Assembly (NCBI RefSeq): GCF_009177095.1
Contig: NZ_AP021861.1
Span: forward strand, 3,082,501 to 3,146,500
From: Lacipirellula parvula
GTDB lineage: Bacteria > Planctomycetota > Planctomycetia > Pirellulales > Lacipirellulaceae
Direction: 5' to 3'
Length of the DNA stretch: 64,000 bases
Made by a program: the position numbers and the translations under genes. The notes under the pieces were generated by a model that ran no database searches, was not told where the DNA came from, and saw only the letters and a program-made list of their open reading frames with translations. Shown one piece after another: positions 41,680 through 49,255 of this stretch. How positions within the stretch are numbered: the first letter of the stretch is position 1; the number at the start of each line of letters is the position of its first letter.

Positions 41680-43026
41680 ATGACGCGGTCGACATTCGGC
41701 TTGTTAATTCTTGCATGCGGGCTCGTCGCGGCGAGTCTGCGCGACTGTCCGGTCGGCGTAGCGGGCGGTTTTTTTAACAATCGCTCCGTCGGCGGCGTCG
41801 CCGTCGATGCCAACGGCGTCCTCGAAGCGCCGACTGTCCAGGACGATCAGGAACTCGCTCAGCTCCGTGAGCAGACCAAGCTGCAAGTTCCAGCCGGACT
41901 GCAAGAGTACACCGACCTGCGGGCCGTCTCGCTGAAGCAGCTTGAGGCGACCCTCAAGCAGTGCCACGATGAAATGAAGCCGATCCCGGACGAGGTGAAG
42001 TACCTCGCCGGCCTGCAACGCGTGCAATACGTCTTCGTCTACCCCGATCGCAACGATATCGTCATCGCCGGCCCGGCCGAGGGATGGCAGTTCGACGCCC
42101 TCGGCAACGTCGTCGGCGCCACGACCAATCGCCCGGTGATCCTGCTGGACGACCTGATGGTCGCCCTCCGCAGCGGGTCGACCTCGCGTACCGAACCGAT
42201 CACTTGCTCGATCGATCCGACGGAAGAAGGGCTTGCCCGCTTGCAAGCCGCGGTAAGTCGGATGCGGACGATTGGCGACTCGGAGCAGACGCTCAACCGC
42301 ATCGAAGAGGCCCTCGGCCCGCAAACGATTTCGGTCACGGGCGTCGCCGACACGAGCCACTTCGCTCGCACGATGGTGGCGGCCGACTTCAGGATGAAGC
42401 GGATTGCGATGGACTTCGAACCGGCCCCGGTGAAGGGACTGGAGAGCTTCCTGTCGATGGTCGGCACCGGCGGCAAAGGCATGAACAACATGCTCCCGCG
42501 CTGGTGGCTCGCCCCGAACTACGAACCGCTGGCCCGCACCTCCGACGGCCTCGGCTGGGAACTCCGCGGCCAAGGCGTGAAGTGCATGAGCAACGAAGAT
42601 TACGTCGATTCGACCGGCGAGCGGACCGTTGGCGTCTCGAAAAACCCCGTCGCTGAGAAGTGGGCCAACACGATGACCCAGAAGTACTCGGAACTAGCCG
42701 GGAAGGATTCGTCCTTCGGTGAACTGCGGAACATCATGGATCTTGCCGTGATCGGCGCCCTGATCGAGAAGGAGCAACTGCTCAACACCGCCAGCCTCAA
42801 GCTGCCGCGGCTGATGGGCGAGCAATCGCTCGAGCGTTACCCGGCTCCGAAGCATACCGCCAGCAAGGCGAGTGCGATCAAGAAGCGCGGCCAGTGGGTG
42901 ATCAGCGCCTCGGGCGGCGTCGAAATGCTGCCGTGGCACATCGCCAACGAGACCGAGACCGTCGAAAGCGTCGGCGACGTGCGGAACGACCTCTCGGCCG
43001 ACGTGAAGGAGTTCTGGTGGGAGTAA
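41680..43026 (+). CDS. DUF1598 secreted protein
   Basis: 448 residues from ATG 41680, with AGGAG at 41667-41671 as ribosome-binding site; the open frame back to 41425 has no such site and looks non-coding. The signal peptide is MTRSTFGLLILACGLVAASL. The mature part contains GGVAVDANGVLEAPTVQD, YVFVYPDRNDIVIAGPAEGW, NRPVILLDDLMVALRSGS, FARTMVAADFRMKRIAMDFE and PRWWLAPNYEPLARTSDGLG, the DUF1598 blocks of planctomycete envelope proteins (recollection). Function unknown. A strong terminator follows at 43078. Confidence 0.85.
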   Translation: MTRSTFGLLILACGLVAASLRDCPVGVAGGFFNNRSVGGVAVDANGVLEAPTVQDDQELAQLREQTKLQVPAGLQEYTDLRAVSLKQLEATLKQCHDEMKPIPDEVKYLAGLQRVQYVFVYPDRNDIVIAGPAEGWQFDALGNVVGATTNRPVILLDDLMVALRSGSTSRTEPITCSIDPTEEGLARLQAAVSRMRTIGDSEQTLNRIEEALGPQTISVTGVADTSHFARTMVAADFRMKRIAMDFEPAPVKGLESFLSMVGTGGKGMNNMLPRWWLAPNYEPLARTSDGLGWELRGQGVKCMSNEDYVDSTGERTVGVSKNPVAEKWANTMTQKYSELAGKDSSFGELRNIMDLAVIGALIEKEQLLNTASLKLPRLMGEQSLERYPAPKHTASKASAIKKRGQWVISASGGVEMLPWHIANETETVESVGDVRNDLSADVKEFWWE

Positions 43027-43077
43027 CTCGCCGCGGCGAGTTGGCTGCTTGCTGGGGCTAATCAAACGATTAACGAT

Positions 43078-43119
43078 AAGAGGCCTGGAACCTGACGTGG
43101 GTTCCAGGCCTCTTTTTTT
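43078..43119 (+). terminator. Rho-independent terminator
   Basis: A near-perfect stem GAGGCCTGGAACC / GGTTCCAGGCCTC with a short loop is followed by TTTTTTTG. It lies 50 bases after the DUF1598 stop and is the clearest intrinsic terminator in the window. Confidence 0.9.
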
Positions 43120-43184
43120 GTTGGTTCTATTTCCAGTGGCAGCGGGGAGCGGGAGCGGCACGGATTGGTGATCGCAAGCCGCCG

Positions 43185-44009
43185 CTACAGCGCGGTGGTG
43201 GTTGCGCTGGGCGGTTCTTCGCTCGCGTCGTCAGCGACGGATTTCTCCGTGCTCGCTGGCTCATGCGTAGCGGCCGCCTCGACCTCTGGCTCCTTCGTCG
43301 ATTTGCCTTCCCGATACCGGACGGCGGAGACGATGCCTTGTTCGAATTCCACCGTCAGCCATTTCAGCCGGTACTTACTGCCGAGGCTAAATTCGTCGAC
43401 ATAGTGGACGTAGAGGTATTCCAGGCCGGTGGGGGCGTAGACAACGTCTTTTGGGCAATGCCGCGTGCCGTTGGGCGGACCGAGAATGCTTAGCGCCTCG
43501 TCGCGGGTGGTCTTTCCGACCACGAGTTTTTCGCGTTTGTCGGCGTCGAAGTCGGTATGGTTCGACTCGTACGACGAGTAACGCGCCTGAGCGATTACCA
43601 GCTTGTCCTTGATGACGAACAGCTGATTCTCCAACGGCATATCGTCGCCGTCGCGGCAGCCTTTGACCTGCGGATCGTACTTCAGACTGTAGAGAGCGTA
43701 TTGAGTTTCGGGATCGTCGTTGTTGAACACCGCGCTCGGCAGCGGATCGCCAAACTGTCTCTCGAGTTCCGCCAACGTGGTTTTGCCCAGCCTGACGGAG
43801 GTCGTCGCCGTGCGTTCCAGCGGCCAGGAAATGATCGCCGTCGGGTAACGAAGGAGTTTGTTTTGCTTCGTGGGCCGGCTCAAGCCTATGCCCATCGCGC
43901 AGCCAGAAGTCATCGTCAGCAGGAGTAGGAGCGCAACAACGCTTGCCTGTCGAGGGAGAGAAATGTCCCCGCGAGCGTCCTGCTCAATCGTTGATCTTGG
44001 AGTTACCAT
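43185..44009 (-). CDS. Lipoprotein with SmpA/BamE-like domains
   Basis: 274 residues. The lipobox region LTMTSGC at about 31-37 follows a hydrophobic stretch. Two GKTT-type units are present: LGKTTLAELERQFGDPL and VVGKTTRDEALSILGPPNGT, both like the BamE/SmpA beta-alpha motif. The tail 245-274 is Glu/Ala/Thr-rich. It may assist outer-membrane or lipoprotein assembly by analogy with BamE, but two repeats are unusual. The signal is long (about 36 residues), so a later start is possible. Confidence 0.65.
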   Translation of the reverse strand: MVTPRSTIEQDARGDISLPRQASVVALLLLLTMTSGCAMGIGLSRPTKQNKLLRYPTAIISWPLERTATTSVRLGKTTLAELERQFGDPLPSAVFNNDDPETQYALYSLKYDPQVKGCRDGDDMPLENQLFVIKDKLVIAQARYSSYESNHTDFDADKREKLVVGKTTRDEALSILGPPNGTRHCPKDVVYAPTGLEYLYVHYVDEFSLGSKYRLKWLTVEFEQGIVSAVRYREGKSTKEPEVEAAATHEPASTEKSVADDASEEPPSATTTAL

Positions 44010-44395
44010 TCCCTGGTAAGCGACGCCTTCGCTAGCGACGGAGTAGCAGATAGCACGCGGACTGTAGTGCTTCTGCCTGCCGGCGGCAACACCGACATTC
44101 CGGCGGTTGAGCGAGAGGAATGGCGGATCTGGCTCGCCAGTGCGCGGTGCTAGCCCACGTCTGGGTTCGTGGGTGGCCCCGACACTCGGCCGAGGTAGCT
44201 GATCAATTTTTTAGCGACCGACCGGCCGCGTGTCGGGGGTCGCGCAGCGACAAGAGGTAAGCGACGTCGCGGGTAGGCGCACCGCCTCTGGTTGCCGTTG
44301 GCAACAACGAACCCCCGGCGTCTCAGCGGAGTGGAACGGCGGATCAATCTCGCCGGGGTGTCGGTGCCACCCGATCCCTGCGGCGAACGCTTGGG
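44010..44395. other. Intergenic region of about 385 bp with internal repeats
   Basis: GAGGAATGGCGGATCTGGCT (about 44115) and GTGGAACGGCGGATCAATCT (about 44331) are an imperfect direct repeat, and GTTGCCGTTGGCAAC near 44291 is a small palindrome. No gene is seen. Confidence 0.5.
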
Positions 44396-45403
44396 TCAGC
44401 CGGCTTGCTGCTTCGTCCACACCCGCGGCAGGACGACGTTTTTCACCAGGCCCACCTTTTGCAGCGCGCGAATCGTGATCCAAGTCACGTCGAATTCCCA
44501 CCACTTGTGGCCATGGGCAGCGGCCCGTTGGTCGGCGTGGTGGTTGTTGTGCCAGCCTTCGCCGTTGCTCCACAGGCCGACGAGCAGGTTGTTGCGGCTG
44601 TTGTCGTTCGTGTCGTAGTTGCGGTAGCCCCAGACGTGGGTCACCGAGTTGATCGACCAGGTGATGTGCCACGTGAGCACCGTACGGACGAAGACGCCCC
44701 ACACGACAAGACTCAGGCCGAACTGCACGCCGGCGTCGAGCGAGCCGGTCATCGGCCAACCGACGGCCAAGCCCCCCAGAAAGAAGACGGCCATGCTGCC
44801 GAGGTAGATGTAGAGCCAGTTCTGGCCGCGCTCGAGCTTCATGTAGAAGGGATCGCGAAGCAGGTCGCGCGTGAACCGTTGGTAGTAGTTCACGTTGAGG
44901 AAGTCGCGGTTCTTGAAGATCAACCAACCGCAGTGGCCCCAGAAGAAGGTCACCAGCGGGCTGTGGGGATCGGGCTGCTCGTCGGAGTGCTTATGGTGAA
45001 TGCGGTGCATCGCCACCCAGCAGGCGGGGGTGTCTTGCAGCGTGCAGACGCCGAGGACGGCGAGGCTGTGCTCAAGCCACTTCGGCGCGACGAACCCTTG
45101 GTGGGTCAGCAGCCGGTGGTAGCAGAGGTTGATCCCCAGCGTGCCGAAGACGTAGAGCCCCAGGATCGCAAAGACGACGCCAGTCCAGCTGAAGAAGTAG
45201 GGGACGAACGCGAGGCACGCCAGCACGTGGACCATCGGGATACCGATCGCATACCGCCAACGGACTTGGCTCGGCTTCACCGTCGTTTCGGGGCGCGGCA
45301 AGACGCGACCCGCAGCAGAGCACTCGCCCGATTGATCGGAGAGGGGCGCGACGGCCTCAAGATCGGCGTCGACTGCACTTTCGGGCAGGAGGTCGGTGGA
45401 CAT
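44396..45403 (-). CDS. Acyl-CoA/acyl-lipid fatty-acid desaturase
   Basis: 335 residues. Three histidine boxes that bind the di-iron centre: H96RLLTH101, H133RIHH137, and HNNHH in EGWHNNHHADQ near 280. Four hydrophobic segments lie between them. This is the membrane stearoyl-CoA/delta-9 desaturase family, introducing a double bond into C16-C18 chains with O2 and a ferredoxin or cytochrome donor (family knowledge). The N-terminal 45 residues are variable. A Rieske ferredoxin encoded at 48783 could be a donor but is not adjacent. Confidence 0.9.
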   Translation of the reverse strand: MSTDLLPESAVDADLEAVAPLSDQSGECSAAGRVLPRPETTVKPSQVRWRYAIGIPMVHVLACLAFVPYFFSWTGVVFAILGLYVFGTLGINLCYHRLLTHQGFVAPKWLEHSLAVLGVCTLQDTPACWVAMHRIHHKHSDEQPDPHSPLVTFFWGHCGWLIFKNRDFLNVNYYQRFTRDLLRDPFYMKLERGQNWLYIYLGSMAVFFLGGLAVGWPMTGSLDAGVQFGLSLVVWGVFVRTVLTWHITWSINSVTHVWGYRNYDTNDNSRNNLLVGLWSNGEGWHNNHHADQRAAAHGHKWWEFDVTWITIRALQKVGLVKNVVLPRVWTKQQAG

Positions 45404-45644
45404 GAAAACTCGCGAGGGGAGGGCGTCAGGTTCTGCAGGCTCTGACTGGAGTTTGACGATCGCAACGATCGGGCAAGAGGCCCATTATACAGGCGACTGC
45501 CAGCGGGCCAATCTGAATGCGCTCGGCTTTCGCCGCGGCCCCGCTGCGCTCAGCGAGTTATCGGCGGCCTGCAATCGGTTCCCCCAGCAACGCCCAGGCA
45601 ATCGGCAAACTCGCCGCCATCGAACGGGCCGCTGATAGCTGTTT

Positions 45645-46268
45645 TCAGCCCGGCCCCTCGCCGGGGCGGGGGACTCTCGCCTCAATGGGAGGCTCGGCTC
45701 GCAGATTGACCAGCCGCGTAGGGGGAAGCTCCGGCGCCATCAGGGCCAGGATCGAGTCGATGTACCCGACCGCGGCCAAGGCGCTGAGCTCGCGGCTCGT
45801 TTTGCGGCGGGGCAATGCCGACTTCAGGAGGACGAACTCGTCCGCCAGCAGGGCGGCGGCGAGGCGGCCGGCGATCGAGTCGCTCGTCGTGTCCCAATTG
45901 CTGGGAAGCCAAGTGCCCGGCAGGCCTGGTTCCGACCGGCGCATCCAGGGGGCAGGACCGAAGATCGTCGCCCCTTCCTCGCCGACTCGCTGGCAGAGCA
46001 GTCGGTCGTCCTCGACCAGCGGCACTTCCGGCAGCCAGGAGTGGAGCAGGTGGGCCGTGACGGTGAGCAGGTCGACGCACATCCAATGGGCGGCGGCCTC
46101 TTCGATCGGCTCGGCTTTGTCCCACGCGCGGATTTGCTCGACGAGCGGCCCGCCGCCGGCGATGAGCACGTTGTGCGCGGGCGGCTGTTGCGCAAGCCAG
46201 CCCCGCAACCTTTCGGGCAGGTCGGGGAGATCGAACAGGCTTCCGCCAACTTTTACGACGCGAATCAT
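45645..46268 (-). CDS. MfnE-like amino-acid-kinase-family protein (methanofuran pathway)
   Basis: 207 residues. N-terminal VVKVGGSLFDLPDLP and VLIAGGGPLVEQIRAWD are the two glycine-rich phosphate-binding blocks of the amino acid kinase fold. In methanogens MfnE phosphorylates 5-(aminomethyl)-3-furanmethanol phosphate to the diphosphate (knowledge). The ATG at 46268 overlaps the stop of the hydantoinase-like gene by 4 bases; MfnF- and MfnD-like genes lie directly upstream, which supports the assignment. The frame above 46268 is rejected as shadow sequence. Confidence 0.7.
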   Translation of the reverse strand: MIRVVKVGGSLFDLPDLPERLRGWLAQQPPAHNVLIAGGGPLVEQIRAWDKAEPIEEAAAHWMCVDLLTVTAHLLHSWLPEVPLVEDDRLLCQRVGEEGATIFGPAPWMRRSEPGLPGTWLPSNWDTTSDSIAGRLAAALLADEFVLLKSALPRRKTSRELSALAAVGYIDSILALMAPELPPTRLVNLRAEPPIEARVPRPGEGPG

Positions 46269-47290
46269 CTGCAGGTGGGGTGAGTCTCTAACTCTCGCGC
46301 CAGCACGGCCAGCGCGTGGGCTGGGGCACAGCGGCTGACCGCGGGCCCCAACTCTTCGGTCAAGGATAACACGTCGCAGCGCCAGTGGAGGCGATCCAGC
46401 AAATGTCGCAGCAGAAACTCGCCGTGCCCGCTGAGGATCACCCGCTGCGCAGGCCCGCCGAGGCGGGCGGCCACCTTTTCGACAGCGTGCTGCAACTGGT
46501 TGAGCTGGGCCTCGCGGACGGTCGCCGCCGCTAGGCGGGCGTCTTCCGCGGTGAATGAATCGGCGTCGGCGCACACCATGCGGGCGAGCCGGCTGAGCGC
46601 GTGAGGCCACGTGAGCGGGCGGCCATCGGCGGTCGAGAGCTCGTGGGGATCTTCGGCGAGTTCGCCCAACATCAGGTAGGCGTCGGCGGTGGTGGCGAAT
46701 ACCTCCGCGGCGACGGGGCAGTCGTGCCCCTGCCAGGGGAGCTCGCGGACGAGTGCACAGAGCGGCGTTCGCTCGACGCCAGTGTAGATCAACTCGCCGG
46801 CGAGGAGCCGTTCGCCGTCAGACATGCCGAGGGCGCGAGGGCCGTTCGGCGTGAGCGGAATGACGTCGGCGGTCGTTGAGCCGAGGTCGAGGAGTAGCGC
46901 GGGCTCGGCGTCGATGTAGCGGCAGGCGAAGGCGGCGAGGGCGTGCCAGTTGCTCGCCGCAGCGAGGGCAGGCATTCGCTGCACCGCATCGATTGGCAGC
47001 AGTCGACCGTCGACTTGATAGACGAAGGCGGGAAGGTCGCCCGCGGTGGCTTGCACGGCCGCGAGGATTTGCCGCACGCCTTCCGATTTGGTTTCGAAGC
47101 AGTCGGCAAGCTCGGCCGTCATTGTGATCGCGAGCGCGTCGGCAGCAGGGGCTGCGGCGAGGAGTTCCCGCAACTCCAGGGCGAGGCGTTCAGGCTGACG
47201 CCAGATGGCGAATGGTCGCGAGTCGGCGTAGCCGCGACCGTCCGCCGCTTTCAGATTGGCGCCGCCGATGTCGATTGCCAGCCAGCTCAT
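46265..47290 (-). CDS. MfnF-like hydantoinase/oxoprolinase-family protein
   Basis: 341 residues. Actin-like ATPase phosphate motifs: LAIDIGGANLKAADG at the start and LLLDLGSTTADVIPL mid-protein, with a C-terminal VILSGHGEFLLRHLL. Proteins of this type are annotated as H4MPT-linked C1-transfer-pathway proteins. MfnF joins the aminomethylfuran unit to glutamyl-tyramine (knowledge). The start is ATG 47290. A longer open frame to 48115 overlaps the ATP-grasp gene in another register and is rejected. Coupled to the MfnE-like gene. Confidence 0.75.
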   Translation of the reverse strand: MSWLAIDIGGANLKAADGRGYADSRPFAIWRQPERLALELRELLAAAPAADALAITMTAELADCFETKSEGVRQILAAVQATAGDLPAFVYQVDGRLLPIDAVQRMPALAAASNWHALAAFACRYIDAEPALLLDLGSTTADVIPLTPNGPRALGMSDGERLLAGELIYTGVERTPLCALVRELPWQGHDCPVAAEVFATTADAYLMLGELAEDPHELSTADGRPLTWPHALSRLARMVCADADSFTAEDARLAAATVREAQLNQLQHAVEKVAARLGGPAQRVILSGHGEFLLRHLLDRLHWRCDVLSLTEELGPAVSRCAPAHALAVLARELETHPTCR

Positions 47291-47313
47291 GGGGACATTC
47301 TTTCGGCGATTTG

Positions 47314-48336
47314 CTAACTGCGGGTGAGCCAAACGTTGCCGTCGGCTGCGAATTCGATTGCGCGGCTGCGAACACTGAGCTCGACCGGCTTGCCCTCGAT
47401 CGAGTCGAGCAGCGCGCCGGCGAGGTTCTGGTGGATCGCCTGCCGCAAGCCGACATAGGAGGTGGTCGCTCGCGGGTTCACCTCGATGACGGCGTCCTCG
47501 TCGCCGAAGACGTTCGGGCCGAGGATGAGGTCGATGCCGACGAAGCCGCGGGCAGCGGGGAGGGCGGCGAGCGTGCGTTGGGCGAGTTCGACGGCGCGAT
47601 CTGCCAATCCAGCTTCGCCGATGAGCCCGCCGCCGAGGTAGGTCATGCGGCCGTCGTCGCTGAGGCGTTGCCACGTCGGCGGCAGGAATGTCGCGCCGGC
47701 TGGGCCGCAAATGGCGGTGACGCTCGCCGGGCGGCCCGCGTGGAACTGCTCGAGCCGCCGCGTCCACGCGTAGGCCGGCGGTTCGTCGTGGTGGCTCGTC
47801 ACGAGGTAAGTATCTTGCGAGCCGGCGCCGTCGACTGGCTTGAGGACGGCGGGATAGCGGAAGTCGGCAGGCAGTTTGGGTTCGCCTTCGTCGAACAACC
47901 GGCCGGCTGGCGCAGGGACGCCGGCCTGACGGAGCGCCTCGGCGGTGCGATGCTTGTCGGCGGTGAGTGCGATGAACTCTGCGGAAGCGTTGAGCGTGCG
48001 GCCGCCGCCGTCGGCCACGCGATCGGTCAGCTTGGCGAGGATGTGATCGAATTCCGGCGCGACGACGAGCGTGCGATCCGCCGCGGCGGCGAGGCGGGCG
48101 AACTCTTCCCGCCACTCAGCGCCGGATTGAATGTCGAGCACCTCGCAGCCGGGAAACTGCAGCGACTCGAGTCGCATGTCGCGCAGCAGCGTGACGCGGC
48201 AATCAGGCAGCTTCGCGAAGTCGGCAGCGAGTGCCGCCGCCATGGCCGAGCCTTCGCGGAGCAGCGTCGGCGGCAGCGAGCCCGACTCTCTGATCAAACC
48301 ACCGCCGGTGATCCACTCGTACAGAAAAACGTGCAT
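47314..48336 (-). CDS. ATP-grasp protein, MfnD-like (tyramine-glutamate ligase type)
   Basis: 340 residues from ATG 48336. N-terminal VFLYEWITGGGL, then NASAEFIALTADKHRTAEAL (ATP-grasp N-lobe entry), PAVLKPVDGAGSQDTYLV (ATP-binding Lys), GFVGIDLILGP and DAVIEVNPRATTSYVGLRQA (metal-binding Glu and Asn). The order of ATP-grasp, hydantoinase-like and kinase-like genes matches MfnD-MfnF-MfnE, so a ligase role adding glutamate to tyramine in a methanofuran-like cofactor is inferred. Lies 23 bases upstream of the MfnF-like gene. Confidence 0.8.
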   Translation of the reverse strand: MHVFLYEWITGGGLIRESGSLPPTLLREGSAMAAALAADFAKLPDCRVTLLRDMRLESLQFPGCEVLDIQSGAEWREEFARLAAAADRTLVVAPEFDHILAKLTDRVADGGGRTLNASAEFIALTADKHRTAEALRQAGVPAPAGRLFDEGEPKLPADFRYPAVLKPVDGAGSQDTYLVTSHHDEPPAYAWTRRLEQFHAGRPASVTAICGPAGATFLPPTWQRLSDDGRMTYLGGGLIGEAGLADRAVELAQRTLAALPAARGFVGIDLILGPNVFGDEDAVIEVNPRATTSYVGLRQAIHQNLAGALLDSIEGKPVELSVRSRAIEFAADGNVWLTRS

Positions 48337-48369
48337 GGGGCGGGGAACTCGGGCTGGCGCCGCAAGCGT

Positions 48370-48442
48370 CATTCTGAGCGGAGTGAAGAATCTAGACGTT
48401 CGCTGGAGGCGAGATCCTTCGCTTTGCTCAGGATGACAGGTT
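48370..48442. repeat. Dispersed repeat, family H (CATTCTGAGCG type)
   Basis: CATTCTGAGCGGAGTGAAGA and GATCCTTCGCTTTGCTCAGG, then ATGACA, form an imperfect inverted repeat. Similar CATTCTGAGCGAAGCGAAGA elements occur in several bacterial phyla (recollection). It sits between the SufT-like gene and the methanofuran genes, so it may end or attenuate the suf transcript. Confidence 0.7.
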
Positions 48443-48450
48443 CTGGGCCT

Positions 48451-48768
48451 TTAGAAGATGCCCAACTGATCGCGGGCGTCTTCGGTCATGCGGTCGGGCG
48501 TCCACGGCGGGTCGAGCACCATGCGAACGTCGACGGCGGCGACCCCTTCGATGTTGCCGACGGCCGCCTTCGATTGGCCGAGCAGTTGCGGGCCAGCGGG
48601 ACACGCGGGGCTCGTCATCGTCATTTCGACGTCGACGTTGCACTTTCCCTCTTCAGCGTCGGTGATCTTCACCTCGTAGATCAAGCCGAGGTCGACGATG
48701 TTGACGAACAACTCGGGGTCGATCACGGTCTTGAGCGCTTCGCGCACGGTATCTTCGGCGATGGCCAT
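48451..48768 (-). CDS. Metal-sulfur cluster assembly factor (SufT/MIP18, DUF59)
   Basis: 105 residues: VREALKTVIDPELFVNIVDL with the DPEL..NIVDLGLIY signature, TMTSPACPAGP with the reactive Cys56, and VRMVLDPPWTPDRMTEDARD. SufT-type proteins aid Fe-S maturation of particular clients (knowledge). It starts at ATG 48768 after the Rieske gene (14-base gap) and is the last gene of the suf run before the family H repeat. The frame running on to 49002 belongs to no protein. Confidence 0.85.
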   Translation of the reverse strand: MAIAEDTVREALKTVIDPELFVNIVDLGLIYEVKITDAEEGKCNVDVEMTMTSPACPAGPQLLGQSKAAVGNIEGVAAVDVRMVLDPPWTPDRMTEDARDQLGIF

Positions 48769-48782
48769 GGGATGTTCCTCGT

Positions 48783-49118
48783 TTAAGCGTGGTCGTGGAG
48801 TCGCACGAGCACTTGATCGCCTTCGATCTTCACTTCGTGGGCGACGGTCGGCTTCGTGGCGGGCATTGTCACCGCGGCGCCGGTCGCGAGGTCGAACTTC
48901 GCCCCATGCCGCGGGCAAGCAATCGTCTTGTCGGCGGAGTCGACGGGCCCGTCGCTCAGCGGGCCGCCATCGTGCGTGCAAACGTCGTCGAGCGCGTACC
49001 AATGACCGGCGGCGTGGATCAATACGATCAGGCGATCATCGACTTCGACCAGCATCGAACCTGGATCAACAACTTCGCGAATTCCTGCTACGGGGATAAA
49101 CGCTTTCTGCTTGCTCAC
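48783..49118 (-). CDS. Rieske [2Fe-2S] ferredoxin
   Basis: 111 residues from GTG 49118, preceded by AAGAG. C47-T-H49 in DVCTHDGGP and C68-P-R-H71 in IACPRHGAKFD are the two Rieske ligand pairs. There is no membrane anchor, so this is a soluble non-haem-dioxygenase-type ferredoxin. In several bacteria such a gene sits with sufBD (recollection). The GTG overlaps the stop of the small membrane-protein gene by 4 bases, so it is coupled. An ATG alternative is not present nearby. Confidence 0.88.
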   Translation of the reverse strand: MSKQKAFIPVAGIREVVDPGSMLVEVDDRLIVLIHAAGHWYALDDVCTHDGGPLSDGPVDSADKTIACPRHGAKFDLATGAAVTMPATKPTVAHEVKIEGDQVLVRLHDHA

Positions 49119-49255
49119 TGTTGCTCTTTTCGAAATAGTCGCTGACTGAAGATTGATATCAAAGCGCCGGCGATTGCAAACAAGAACGCGTACCCAGGCA
49201 CTATCATCGCGCCGATGATGAAGCAGATGGCAGATGCAACCAATAGCTCGCTCAT
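49115..49255 (-). CDS. 46-residue membrane protein in the suf operon
   Basis: MSELLVASAICFIIGAMIVP, GYAFLFAIAGALISIFSQRL, FRKEQQ: two hydrophobic segments and a basic tail. Its ATG (49255) lies inside the sufD stop region, and its own stop overlaps the Rieske GTG by 4 bases, so it is coupled on both sides and very likely translated. No family recognised. It might anchor a suf or Rieske component at the membrane (inference). Confidence 0.7.
   Translation of the reverse strand: MSELLVASAICFIIGAMIVPGYAFLFAIAGALISIFSQRLFRKEQQ

Noticed and set aside
47291-48115. N-terminal extension of the MfnF-like frame
   Set aside because: It is Arg-rich and overlaps the ATP-grasp gene out of register; the DIGGAN motif begins right after ATG 47290.
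48451-49002. 183-codon frame extending the SufT-like gene upstream
   Set aside because: The upstream half overlaps the Rieske gene in another register; the family length is about 105 residues from ATG 48768.
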